Part shown: piece by piece, positions 23,916-35,800 of the stretch
Position numbering within the stretch: position 1 is the first letter of the stretch
Layout of the letters: the number at the start of each line of letters is the position of its first letter
NCBI GenBank assembly: GCA_030762895.1
Contig: CM061067.1
Span: 50,617,667 to 50,681,666 of the forward strand
Length of the DNA stretch: 64,000 bases
Direction: 5' to 3'
Origin: Sophora flavescens
Taxonomy: Eukaryota > Streptophyta > Magnoliopsida > Fabales > Fabaceae
Notes under the pieces: generated by a model
The model's input: only the letters and a program-made list of their open reading frames with translations
Database searches by the model: none
Told to the model about the DNA's origin: nothing
Program-made: the position numbers and the translations under genes

Positions 23916-25187
23916 TGTTTTTGTTACTCATCATTTTCATTTTTTCATCCAACACATTTCTCTCTTTTCTCTTAGTTTCTCAAGGTGTCTTGATTTCTTA
24001 CTCAAGGATCATCACTTAGAGGTAATTTTCCTCCAACCTTTCTTCATTACAATTGATGTTGAGTTGATTAGCTTCATGCTTGTTCTTAATTTTGTTCAAA
24101 AAGAATTAAGCTTGAAAATGGTAGAAAAATCATAACTCTTTGTACCCATTGATTTAAGTCTTGAAACTTAATATTGGTGCTTCTATAATCATACTCTTCA
24201 TGCTTGCCAAATGATTTGATGAACAAAAATTTCTCCCCTATTTTCCCCCACTTGGCCGAACCATACCCTTTTATTTTACTCTTGGATTTCAAAAATTTGT
24301 AACTCTTTGCATAAAGGGAAACAAATCTCCAAATTTGATATCTGTGCTTGTCTAGTGATCAATGATCATCCTTCCTTTCTCTTCATGTTTTTCATTCAAA
24401 TCACTAAGTTGCTACAACTTTCCATATTCCTTGATTTTTATGATTTAAATTCTAGAAAATCATAGAAATGGAATTTGTGAGTTATGACAATTTTTCCCTA
24501 CTAACTAAGACCCTAACATCTTGTCTATCTAGGATGGACTATTAGATCATATAATTAATATAGTTAATTAGTGGTTAGTTACAAATCAGTTGCTTTATCT
24601 TACATATAATATAAGTCACTTTTATATATGACTTGATGTAATAAACTTTCTCATTCAATCAATTACACCTTTCAGTTTTCTCTCTATTATTTTCTATTTT
24701 AATGGGCACTGTCATGTTTACTAACATGAACATTGAACAACATGGAAAATCATCTCTTTGATAGAAAGAAATTCTAGCATTATCCACATTTTTTTTATGG
24801 TACTGGATATGTAATATATTGATTCGATTTGTGTAAACAGTTAGGCCCGATTTAAGGATAATTTTTTAAAAAAAAGTCGAAATCAAAATAAATTGACCTT
24901 CAGCTCTCCAATCTTATTATTTTTTATGCTTTATTGATTATTTTTTCGTGAGCACATGCTTTAACACTAGATATTCATGAGATAAATTATTTAGGTATAA
25001 CAATTTAACATAATAGAATAGTGATTTGAGTTGAAATGAATAATTTCATTTATGCACGATAGGTCCTTGTTGTCATTTTCTTCTACCGGCTCCTCCACTT
25101 ATCCTTGCTCAGTTGTGTTTTCTCTCTTAGGTCAGTTCTCTGAACACTCAGTGTAATGTATTATGTGAATTATCGTCTTGTTTGGTA

Positions 25188-25520
25188 GTGGAGAGCTGAG
25201 CTCAATAGGATGTGATCTTGTCTGATTGTATGCTGATAATTAATTTAATGTTTATGCATGTGTTTGTCAATATGTGTTGTTTGTTAGTGGAGAGCGGAGC
25301 TCAATAGGATGTGATATTGTATGATTGTATGTTGATAATTTAATGTTTATGCATGTGTTTGTCAATATGTGTTGTTTGTTAGTGGAGAGCGGAGCTCAAT
25401 AGGATGTGATCCTGTCCGAAAGGCGGGATGCTGGTTGTGTGCTGATAATTTAGAAATTATGCATGTGTTTGACAATTAACTGCTACTTGTTAGTGGAGAG
25501 CGGAGCTCAATAGGATGTTT
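25188..25520. repeat. Four-copy ~95-110 bp direct repeat upstream of the transposase
   Basis: The motif gtggagagcggagctcaata recurs at about 25188, 25287, 25382 and 25493, with conserved tails (gataattnaatgtttatgca, gtgtttgtcaatatgtg). It lies in the CACTA-1 leader, about 600 bp before the transposase start. The stretch from 23920 to 25187 shows no further structure beyond A/T-rich DNA. Confidence 0.88.
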
Positions 25521-26108
25521 GCTACAATATTTAATCTAAGTTTGTATTGATTTACGCTGCAATTTATATAAACTCAACAATGTTGCAATATTTATAGGTT
25601 AATGGTTTTATTTTCTGTTAGAGTTAATAATTAATTTACGAAAGCCTTAGTTTCCTATTTGAGATTCAATATTAATGAGCAAGCGTAACTTATCAAGGTA
25701 TGCATGCTCATTGTATTGAATCTTGAATTGTCCAAGTGGGACAGTTTGAGAAAAAACCTTTTTCACACTCGTACAATAGTCATTTCAATGTTCAAATGCC
25801 TTATATACTTGTTGAAATCTCGGTCTGATGCATTTCCTTTTGTTCTCCTGGTGCATACTTGATCGCGGTGATTCTGACCGTGCTCGAGTCGTGTAACTTG
25901 GAGACCGATGGGAAATGCTTGCAAATTTTGTCAAGTATAAGGTATTTGAATATGGGAATAACTATTAGTAGCCGAGTGTGACAAAGGTTTCTTCTCGAAT
26001 GGGATAGGTTCATACCTTGTCATAAGAACGAGATTGATGGAGTTATTGGAATGCACCGTAATATATAAGTGTTATTGTAGGATTGGTCAGGTTATTTAAT
26101 TGCCAGCA

Positions 26109-29100
26109 ATGGATATTCCGGAGAATCGAAAATGGATGTATCGTAGGTTGGATCGGAATAAACGTCTTAGGGAAGAGTATAGAGTTGGAGTGGGTGAGTT
26201 TATAGAGTTTGTTGTTAGCCAGGAGAGATTTATACGGTCAGGGCGGTGATCAATTGAGGTGTCCTTGCAAAAGATGCAAGTGTCAATCTTTCAAAAGTGT
26301 GGATGGAGTTGTAGCCGATCTTTATGAGAAGGGCTTCATGCCTGATTACTATTGGTGGAGTAACCATGGTGAGACGTTGCCGACTTAAACCCGATTGTGG
26401 GTGAAGGTTCGTACTATGGAAGTGGTGACGGGAGGGAAGAATTGAATCCATACGAGCAGATGATAATGGATCATGCTGGACCATCGGTTGGTGTTGTACT
26501 AGAAGAAGATGGGGGAGAAGATGGTGGAATGGGTTCCCAATACATAGAGGAGAATCCGAATCCCGAAGCTCAAAGATTCTATGATATGCTGAGTGCTGCA
26601 CGATCTCCATTGTGGGAAGGATGTCAGGAGTACACGGAGTTGTCGATGTGCATGGAATGGTTGAGTATCAAATTTGACTACAATATGCAAGAAGGCTATT
26701 TTAATCGCCTCAGCAGGTCAGTGTCCAAGGCGTTGCCAGAAGGCAATCGGATGCCTACAAGTTTTTATCATGCTAAGAAGTCCGTGGAAAATTTGGGTCT
26801 GGGGTGTTTGAAAATTGATTGTTGCCCGAATGGATGTATGTTGTACTATAAGGATGATTCAGCGGAAAGCATAACGTGTTGTCGATTTTGTGGTGCGGAT
26901 CGGTATAAGACAACCACTAGGATGGGCATTGAGAAGAAGAGGTCGCTAAAAAAGATGTGGTACTTTCCGCTCGTGCCAAGACTTACAAGATTGTACTCTT
27001 CGATGGCCACTGCAGCTCATATGAGGTGGCATAGTGAGCATGAGAGGGAGCAAGATATCTTGTGTCATCCATCTGATGGAGAAGCTTGGAAGCATTTTGA
27101 TAGGGTTCATATGGCATTTTCGCAGGACCCTCGCAATGTCCGATTGGGGTTATCTGCTGATGGATTTAATCCTTTTGGGCAGTCTGGAAAAGCATACTCT
27201 TGTTGGCTGGTTATCCTGACTCGCACAATCTTCCCCCGGGATGTGCATGAAGCGGGAGTTTATGTTCCTAACAGTCATAATTCCGGGTCCGTCTAATCCA
27301 AAAGGTAAGATTGATGTGTACTTGCAGCCACTGATAGATGAGTTGACAATGCTGTGGAATGATGGTGTGTTGACATATGACGTATCTTTGAGGCAGAATT
27401 TCATCATGAAAGAAGCTTTAATGTGGACGATCAATGACTTTCCTGCTTATGGGATGATGTCGGGTTGGATGACCGCGGGGAAGCTTGGATGCCCAATATG
27501 TATGGAGCGATCGAAGGCATTCACGCTTAAAAACAGTCGAAAGATCTCATATTTTGATTGTCATCGTCAATTCCTTCCAGAGGATCATCCTTATAGGCGG
27601 AACAAGAATGCATTCAAGAAGCGTTGTGCGGAGAGAACACCGCCTCCACCACGTTTGACTGGTCCTAATGTATGGCGCGGAGTACAGTACTTACCGCTCG
27701 TCCATGAAACCCAAGGAGAACATATTCCTGATTATGGCGTCAACCATAATTGGATAAAACAAAGTATATTTTGGAGGTTGCCGTATTGGAGGACGCAGCT
27801 ACTCCGTCACAACATTGATGTCATGCATACTGAGAGGAATGTGTTTTTGAATGTGTTTGACACTGTGATGGACATCAAGGGGAGGACAAAGGATACAAAT
27901 AAAGCCCGATTGGACCTGGTCGACATTTGTAATCGAAGGAGCTTGAGTTGCAAGACGGTGGTCGTGGCGGACTTATCAAACCGAAGGCAAGTTATACACT
28001 AAGCAAAGCACGAGAAATTGGCCGTCTGTAAGTGGGTTAAAGAACTAAAGTTACCAGATGGGTATGCTTCCAATCTGGGTAGATGTGTTGACATTAAGGA
28101 AGCAAAGTTACATGGAATGAAGAGTCATGATTGCCACGTGTTCATGCAACGGTTGCTTCCAATTGCGTTCGACGCATTACCTAAGCAAATTTGGAACCCA
28201 CTTGTTGAGCTTAGCCACTTTTTCAGGGAGCTTACATCGACAACACTAAATGTGAATCAATTAAAGGATATGGAAGTCAAGATACCCGTTTTGTTATGTA
28301 AGCTGGAGCAAATCTTCCCGCCGATTTTCTTTGATTCCATGGAACACCTGCCAGTTCATCTACCTTACGAAGCAAGAGTTGGTGGCCCAGTCCAATACCG
28401 CTGGATGTATCCATTTGAGAGGTAAACAACATCAACTATTTTACTTAATACATATGAAATTCACGAACACGAGAGCAGTAGTTTAGCTTTCCCTAAAACT
28501 AGTAATTATTTGTATGTATCCCTCTTTAATAGGTTCCTGCACTCCCTTAAACACAAAGTCAAGAACAAGGCACGAGTGGAGGGTTCCATTTGTGAAGCAT
28601 ACTTAGTAGAGGAGACTTCCACTTTTGCCTCTTATTACTATCCGGACAAAGTTAACACGAGAAGGACAAGGATGCCTAGAAACGTTGATTCGGGCGAAGG
28701 ATGTTCAACTAGTCCTCCTATATCAATATTCAACTATCCGGAAAGATTTAGTGGCAAATCAAAAGGATATTTCTTGGAGCAGTGTGACATTAATGCTGCT
28801 CATCTGTATATCCTTCAAAATTGTGAAGAGGTGGCGCCATATTTAGAGTAAGTTTCTACAACGTCTTTAATAAGTTCAATTGACATTTATTATTATTAAT
28901 CGTCCTGCTGTTAATCTCCCATATGTAGGATGTACGGCAATTTTCTAAGGGATCTCCAACCTGACATTTCAAATGATCAGGTTGATCGAGAAATTACTTC
29001 TCACTTTGCTACGTGGTTCAGTAAATATGTAGGTTAAGCATCTTCATTTTTTGAAGCATACATTTTATCTCCTTAAATATATAGCATGTATAAGAATAAT

Positions 29101-29848
29101 ATAATATTTGATTGTTTAGGTACTAGATCCAGAAAACAATGTTCAAAATCCATTGTTGACAAATTTGGCATTGGGGCCTAACAGATGGGTTACATCATGG
29201 AATACTTATTTTATAAATGGATATAAATTTAACACAAAAACATGGAATGAAGGAATGCAAACGTGTAACTATGGTGTTTGTGTGCGAGCCACTGATGGCA
29301 ATGTAGAGGATGATTTCTATGGGGTTCTAACTGACATCCTTGAACTCGATTATACCAGTTTCCCCGTGATGAAATTAGTTATCTTCAAGTGTGATTGGTT
29401 TGATCCTACTCATGACGTAGGGACAAAAATAGATAAAAATTATGGTATTGTTCAAGTTAGGCTGTCTCGAAGGTATAATAAGGCGTATGACCCATTCATT
29501 TTTTCACAACAGGCAGAGCAGGTTTATTACTTGCCATATCCCGAAGGACATCATGGCTGGTTGGGTGTTATTAAGATAAAGGCTCGCGGTATAATTACTG
29601 ATAATGTAATCAACCAGCCTGAAAAAGATGCTCCGTACCAAGATGATGAGTTTTCAAGACCCCACGTACCGTTGCAAATTACGCCGGACATTATTGTTAA
29701 TTCTCTGGCGGACATTTCCGGAAATGCGGAAGAAGTTGAAAGAGAGTTAATGGATCAATCCGAGTTGGACGCATCTAGCGAAGGTACATTCCGATCAAGT
29801 GATACTGATGAGACTGAGGGTGAATTTAGTGACGGAGATTCTACTTAG
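26109..29848 (+). pseudogene. TnpD/TNP2-type CACTA transposase, multi-exon, frameshifted
   Basis: The ATG at 26109 begins MDIPENRKWMYRRLD, an N-terminal transposase-associated domain that continues in another frame (LRCPCKRCK, ADLYEKGFMPDYYWW). The TNP2 core spans ~26800-27960 (RLGLSADGFNPFG, then WTINDFPAYGMMSGW, GCPICM and NIDVMHTERNVFLNVFDTVM). A DUF4218-like region follows at 28018-28422 (LPIAFDALPKQIW, HLPVHLPYEARVGGP). Later exons at about 28533-28847, 28929-29028 and 29120-29848, with GT/AG borders, carry the DUF4216-like block (WNEGMQTCNYGVCVRA, YYLPYPEGHHGWLGVIK). Frame breaks lie near 26250, 26390, 27240-27290 and 28000. The enzyme would bind and cut the element ends. This copy cannot encode it intact. 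Confidence 0.9.
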
Positions 29849-29958
29849 GTAATTTATTTATGTCATAATTCATTGTGTGAATGTCATTCTACTTATTAGG
29901 TAATTTATTTTTGTATTATTTACACTGTTGTGTAATCATATTTTCATTTTTTTCACAG

Positions 29959-31737
29959 ATGGCGATTCCTCCGGAGGTAGGGGTCGTCGTGGAGGTCGTC
30001 TTTGCGAGAGTCCCTTCACCGCCGACCCACGACCTTCAGATCGAGACCATCCTACCAGCACCTCTCGTTGACGGGACACCTCGGGGTGATGGAGTTGCAC
30101 CCCCCACCCATCCTCATGTGGTCGGGACACAGGCTGCACCCTCATCATCCACACTTACGACGATAGGACCATCATCATCATCGGAGACAGGAAAGTCGTG
30201 GGTCCATCCGACAGAGGATTCTTCTTATCCCTGGGGGGGATAACGAGTATGCTAATTTAATTTTTTAATATATATAAAGTATAGTTAATTTCTATTTACT
30301 TGTTTTTAAAATTTAATTATAACATTTATTAATGCTCTAATTTTGCTGCAACTTTCTGCCCGCGAAGGGCCCTTCTGATTCGATATCGAAGATCCTGCGA
30401 CGCAAGTTTGATGGTCCCTGGCCTACATGGAAGGCCATCCCACTGGGCCATAGGGATCAGTTGTTTCTAGAGTTTAAAGTAACAGTTTATTAAGTTTTTT
30501 AAATTAAATTTACATTATATATATGTACACACGAATTTCCTAACAACCGTAAGTTGCGAGAAAAGAGTATAGGTGGGACTTAGCTTTAGAGGCTCTCGTC
30601 AGGGACATATTTGAGCATAAAGGCTCACTGGTTATGAAGAATCTGATGAACAAGCTGAGGAAGGGGCGGAATAAGGGGAGGTGGGTGGATCCTGAGATCA
30701 AGAGGCAGCTGGACCAAGATCTTGGGCTACGGAGAAGTTCCAGGAGATCCAGGCGCAGCTCTCGCGTGATCGAGCTTCTGATGGTGGCGCATGTGCTTGG
30801 ACCGGTGGGTCTAAATCAGCCGCCGCCCACTACGACGAGCTGGTAATACATTAAACTTTTGACTTAATATACTATTTAATTAATTAGTTTTCATTTTTAA
30901 TTATTCTTATGAATTTAATATTATATTATTCTCGTGCAGAAAGCACGAAGCATGGAGCCCCGATCGCTATGGAGTTGGTGGAGAGGACGAAGAAGTTGAA
31001 GTCGGGGACATGGGTCAACGACAAGGCCCGTAACTATGCTGTAAGCAAAAAAATAATTTAGTGTTTACTTGTAATTTATTATAAATGATTTGTTAATATT
31101 GGATATAATTATTTTAACTAAATCTATTCAACTATACTTTGTAGGCGGGCTTCAACGAGAAGAAGGACGATGCCATATCACGTGCCTCACAGTCACAAGA
31201 TGAGGCTTTGACTGGTGATGGCTGCTCTCCTGTCTCCGTCGACGATAATGCCATTTATTTGGAGGTCGTCGGGGGTAGGAACAAGAAGGGGCACGTGTAT
31301 GGCCTCGGACACCTGGGAGCCGAGTTCATCGCTTCATCGTCCGGCACGCCTGCTCCTTGCTGCGTCGATACCGTCCCTCAGGAGCAGTTCCACCAAATGC
31401 AGGACACCATCACGCAGCTGAATGCGGAGCTTCGGGAGAAGAGCGAGAGAGAGCACCAGATGGCGAACCAGATTGCACAGTTGACTCGGGCACACCAAAG
31501 AATGATGCAAAGAGCATCGAGAAGGCCCAGACACTGCGGCTGGTGTTGGAGCAGATGAGGATCCAGACTCTAGTTGCTCAGGATGATGCTCTGATGGTTG
31601 TGCCGCCTGCTGCCGCTCCTCCAGTTCCGCCGCAAGCTACTGATGCTGCTACTGCAGAGGACGATCAGCTAGCAGACGTCGGTGGTACGGACGCTGAGGA
31701 TGATTGGATTCCTCCATCTCCCCCTCATCATGACTGA
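29959..31737 (+). pseudogene. TnpA/Ptta-type CACTA protein gene
   Basis: The first exon starts MAIPPEVGVVVEVVF at 29959, just downstream of the transposase, and is Pro/Ser-rich. Candidate internal exons near 30360-30475 (ILRRKFDGPWPTWKAIPLGH), 30560-30840 and 30940-31040 have GT/AG-like borders; some need a frame change. The last part (31145-31737) carries YLEVVGGRNKKGHVYGLGHL and a Gln/Glu coiled-coil stretch (FHQMQDTITQLNAELREK), typical of plant Ptta/En/Spm transposase-accessory proteins. A frame slip near 31500 separates the coiled coil from the acidic C terminus. In this family the protein binds the subterminal repeats. Exon edges are approximate. Confidence 0.65.
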
Positions 31738-31929
31738 TTTTCTCTCTCCATATTTTTGACTTTAAACGATTCTTGTACGACATTTTGGATTATTCTTTTT
31801 ATATATATTTATTATTTTTTATGATTGTATATTTCATAAGTTATTTGGTGTGTTTTATTAGTAATTTTTTTAACGTTTAAAGAAAATCAGAAAAAATTAT
31901 TATAAAAATTAAAATTAAAAAAATTTAAT

Positions 31930-32320
31930 AATAACCAGTTTAGAGACCGAATTAGAAACCAATAATTCGGTCGCTAAACTTTATTTAAGATTTACAGATG
32001 ATGTATAGCGACCGAAAATCCGTCGCTAATATAGGTTAACAGTAACCAAAATTAGCGACCGAATTAGCAACCGATTATCGGTCTCTAAAAATGGTTACCC
32101 AAAAAATGCGACCAACCTAATAGCGACCGATTATTATTATATAGCGACCGAATTTACGGTCGCTAATTAGCGACCGAAATAATAATTCGGTAGCTAAAAC
32201 CTTAGCGACCAGGTATTCAGCTACCATTATAAATCGGTCTCTGATTCGGTCGCTAAAACAAATAGCGACCGATTTACATGGTTTAGCAACCGAAACTTAC
32301 GGTCGCTAAACAATTGTTTT
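31930..32320. repeat. 3' subterminal repeats of CACTA-1
   Basis: Dense GCGACCGAA/TTCGGTCGC motifs in both orientations, matching the 5' subterminal array, followed by the inverted CACTA end at 32329. Confidence 0.88.
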
Positions 32321-32396
32321 TTTGTAGTGTACTACAAAACATTAGTGCATAAATAATCAACTATGTGAGTAAGAGTTATTGGTAAAGGTTGCTTAC

Positions 32397-32899
32397 CCTG
32401 TGAATTGCATTGAGCTAACACCTTGCTGCCTGGGACCATTAGGCATAATTGTCTGGAGATTATAATGATTGTTCTGATTATCATATAACGGGGAATACCT
32501 ATACAATGAGGGAAACCATTTATTATAATGAATATGTTGTCATGTTCAATAAATGGCTATATATATCAAAACGGAAGATGTGAAGGTCAATGATTTGATA
32601 CGTAGGAGGCGCTGAAAATCCCGAGCCAAAGGGGTTATTTGTAGTCACAAGTGGACTAGGTTGTGGATGATAACCAGAGTACATTGCAGGCCTATATATA
32701 TCCATAAAATTAAATTAGACTTTCAACAGCTTAAGATAACATAATCATGAACTGAATTGAAAGTTAGTTAATTTTCCATAATGTAATTATAAAAATAGAT
32801 AAATAATATAAATAAAAAGTGTACACAGAATTAAGAACTGCAGGTGTAGGTTGCATGAGTGTATAACCATGTTGATGAAGGGGTATGTATGGTTCCGAC
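32397..32899 (-). CDS. Three host gene exons (32825-32899, 32602-32691, 32397-32498)
   Basis: 75, 90 and 102 bp, each multiples of three and each entered after two codon bases. They encode SEPYIPLHQHGYTLMQ onward, PAMYSGYHPQPSPLVTTNN onward, and YSPLYDNQNNHYNLQT through MQFTG. Duplicate copies lie at 20964-21499. The final donor is GTAAGC at 32391-32396, 62 bp from the end of CACTA-1. Confidence 0.7.
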
Positions 32900-35800
32900 C
32901 TAAAACAAAAATCAACAAACACGCTTGATACTTTATGCTGATTTATAATTTTGACAAAAAAAAAAGATGAAATATTAGTCTACCCAGGAAACATTGGATT
33001 GACAGAAAACATAGAATTTTGAGATTGTAAATCGAAAATCTTCTGCATTCCAGAGGGATGGTCAACTTGATGCAGCTGAGTATTGAATGACTGGGGTGGC
33101 CTGGATAAAAAATAAATAGTTCACGGATTTAATTAATTTGTTAATTAACTTTTAATCGAGTAAATGCTAACATAATACAATATTACAATACCAGCAAGCA
33201 TAGGAATCAAACTGCATGTAGCTGGGGTTGTATTGTGACTCATGGACATTAGGTGCAGAGAATTGGTTGTGTTCGGCACTACAGTTCAAAATTCATAATC
33301 AAATGAGCATCATTATGAACATAAGGAACATATAGGGAAACATTTAATTACAAGCTTATAAAACTAATGGAGTCAGTCCCATCTTGGCAGTTTGGTTATT
33401 ATGAAGAGAGAGTAGGACTGTAATTTGATCTCCAAGAATACTCTCCTTCTCACTTTCTCTTATCCTATTCCCCACACTTTTTCATCCGTTAATAGTAAGA
33501 CTTTTATAAAATGAACTTGTCTCTAAGTGAAAAGCATAAATATGAGTGTTAAACCTCTAGTACTGACTTCATATATAGTAGATGAGCATGTAATATATGA
33601 ATAAGTACATGGTCATAAATTTGAATTTTAACTAAGCTAATTACTTGAGGTCCTGATATAAAATATATCTTAATGAATCTTCTAGTCTCAACATAGGTGA
33701 TTTATCTTCTTTTTTTTATAAGAAAAAAGTTTAGATTGGGAGAAGGCACGCCCCCTTACAAGGCCAATGAATACCACCAACCTAAGCGAGGATTTATAGC
33801 GGAATTTACATATTGCCTACCAACAGGAGGGATCTAGGAATCGAACCCAAGTCACAGTTAGTGTGAGCGGAATGCTTGACCAGATGTGCCAACCAACAGT
33901 GAAATGAATAATCTTGTCATATCATCTTTCAAACACACTCCATTAAATATAAGCAGCTTTTAAATATTAATTTATTATTAATTAATACGAACCTCATATA
34001 TTTATTAATATTAAATAGAACTGTTTTCGTAATGCATGAATAATCGTTAATCAATCAACATAATCAAGGACAGATATAAAAAACACATCACACGGGGGCC
34101 TTATGTGTGTATGGAAAATAGTCTTTGGTAAGGTATTTTTTTAGAAGAAAAAAATTACATATGTATAACTAATTTTACAAAATATATTGAAACACAAGCA
34201 TTACTGCCCCTTGGCTAGGATTTTCCTTTGTTATACATGGAATGAGTGCTCCGTACTCCTTTTAATATATCTTTTTGATTCATAATAATAAAACAAAATA
34301 TATTGAAACACAAGCACCCATACTTGCTCCCCAAATTCATCCTTGAGCAAAATTACAAATATTGATTGACTAAATTTGATAGATGGACATAAATTTGATT
34401 TTTAAATATGCAAATATAAGAAATGCTTTTATAGGCCGGTCTTCTGTCTCGACGTATGTAATTTATCTTTAATTGAACCAAAAAAATAATAGTCTTATCA
34501 TAAATTCTTTAAAACACTCCATTAAAGAACCTTAACCTCTTCAATCTGAGCTTATTAGGTAAGTGGAGATTGAGACTTCTAGTTGAGAGAGGAGCTTGCT
34601 GGGAACATTTGATATGGTTCAGATACGGTGTCCTAGGAACTGTTGTTGATTCTAGTAGGTGGTCAACTAGAAATTCTTCACAGTGGTGGAGAGATCTGTT
34701 AGGGATTGAACTTGGACTTCCATCTAATCCGCAATGGTTTTCAAAAGAGATTAGAAGGAAGGTTGGGAATGGTAGTGGTACATCATATTGGCATGAAAAT
34801 TGGTTCGGGAGCTCTCCTTTAAAAGAGGAGTTCCCTCGTCTTTTCTCATTGTCGGAACAGAGTAATGATGTGATAGCTGACATGGGTTGGTGGGATGGTG
34901 ATCACTACAAGAATTTTCGCTGTTTCCCACGGCCTATGGCCCTGGGAAATCCATAAAATCCGTGGGAAAATACACATTTCCCAGGGATGACCCGCGGATT
35001 TAGATCCCTCGATTTTCAGCTGGTCGGAAACGTTTCCCACGGATATGCCCTGGGAAATACCCCGCGGTTACAGCCTTGGGAAATTTCCCAGGGATATATC
35101 CCTGGGAAATATTTCCCAGGGTTCTATCCCTGGGAAATATTTCCCAGGGATTCCCAGGGTTCTAACCCTGGGAAATTTCCCAGGGATATATCCCTGGGAA
35201 ATATATGTTTTGTTTAAATTTATACATTAATTTATGGGAAATATATGTTTCAATTATAAAACCTTATATACATTAATTTATGTTAAAGTGGATAAATAAA
35301 TAATTATTATTTTTATATGAATGCATCAACAAAGAAATTAACATCATAATTCAAGCAAACAATTTGTTCAACACAAAATGTTATTCAAGTCATATTTGTT
35401 CAACGAAAAAATTATTTCAACCCATAATAAACATGATAAGTAAAATAAACTAAGAATCCCCATTATAAGGATCCTCAACAAAATGGTCAAGAGAGTCGTT
35501 GTCTTCCTGAGCACGCTGGGTCGTCTGACTAGGCTGTCGTTGCTGTGGGGGCTGCTGCTGCAACTGTCGCACTGTCTCCATCAGCTGTCGCATCGTATCC
35601 ATCATTAGACGATGCTCCTCATCCCTCTGCTGCTCCCTCTCTTGGGAAGCGACCAACATATGCCTCAACTGAGCAATCTCCGCAGACTCCTGAGGGTAAC
35701 GTCTGCATGTGGTGGACGCTCCAACCCTAATCTCTAACTTGCGCAAGGCCCCTTTCCGATAGTTGCCGGCAAGGTCTCCAGCACCGTACAAACGACCCTT

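Larger units (their letters stand above)
22755..32329 (+). mobile_element. CACTA-1, full-length CACTA (En/Spm) DNA transposon
   Basis: 9575 bp bounded by inverted CACTACAAAAAAA ends, with the 3 bp duplication TAC on both sides (22752-22754, 32330-32332). Both ends carry many short subterminal repeats GCGACCGAA in both orientations. Inside, all on the plus strand, are a TnpD-type transposase with frameshifts and a TnpA/Ptta-type gene. The closely similar flank near 20820-20850 lacks the element and reads straight across the target, confirming the boundaries. With a damaged transposase the copy is probably mobile only if helped in trans. Confidence 0.95.
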
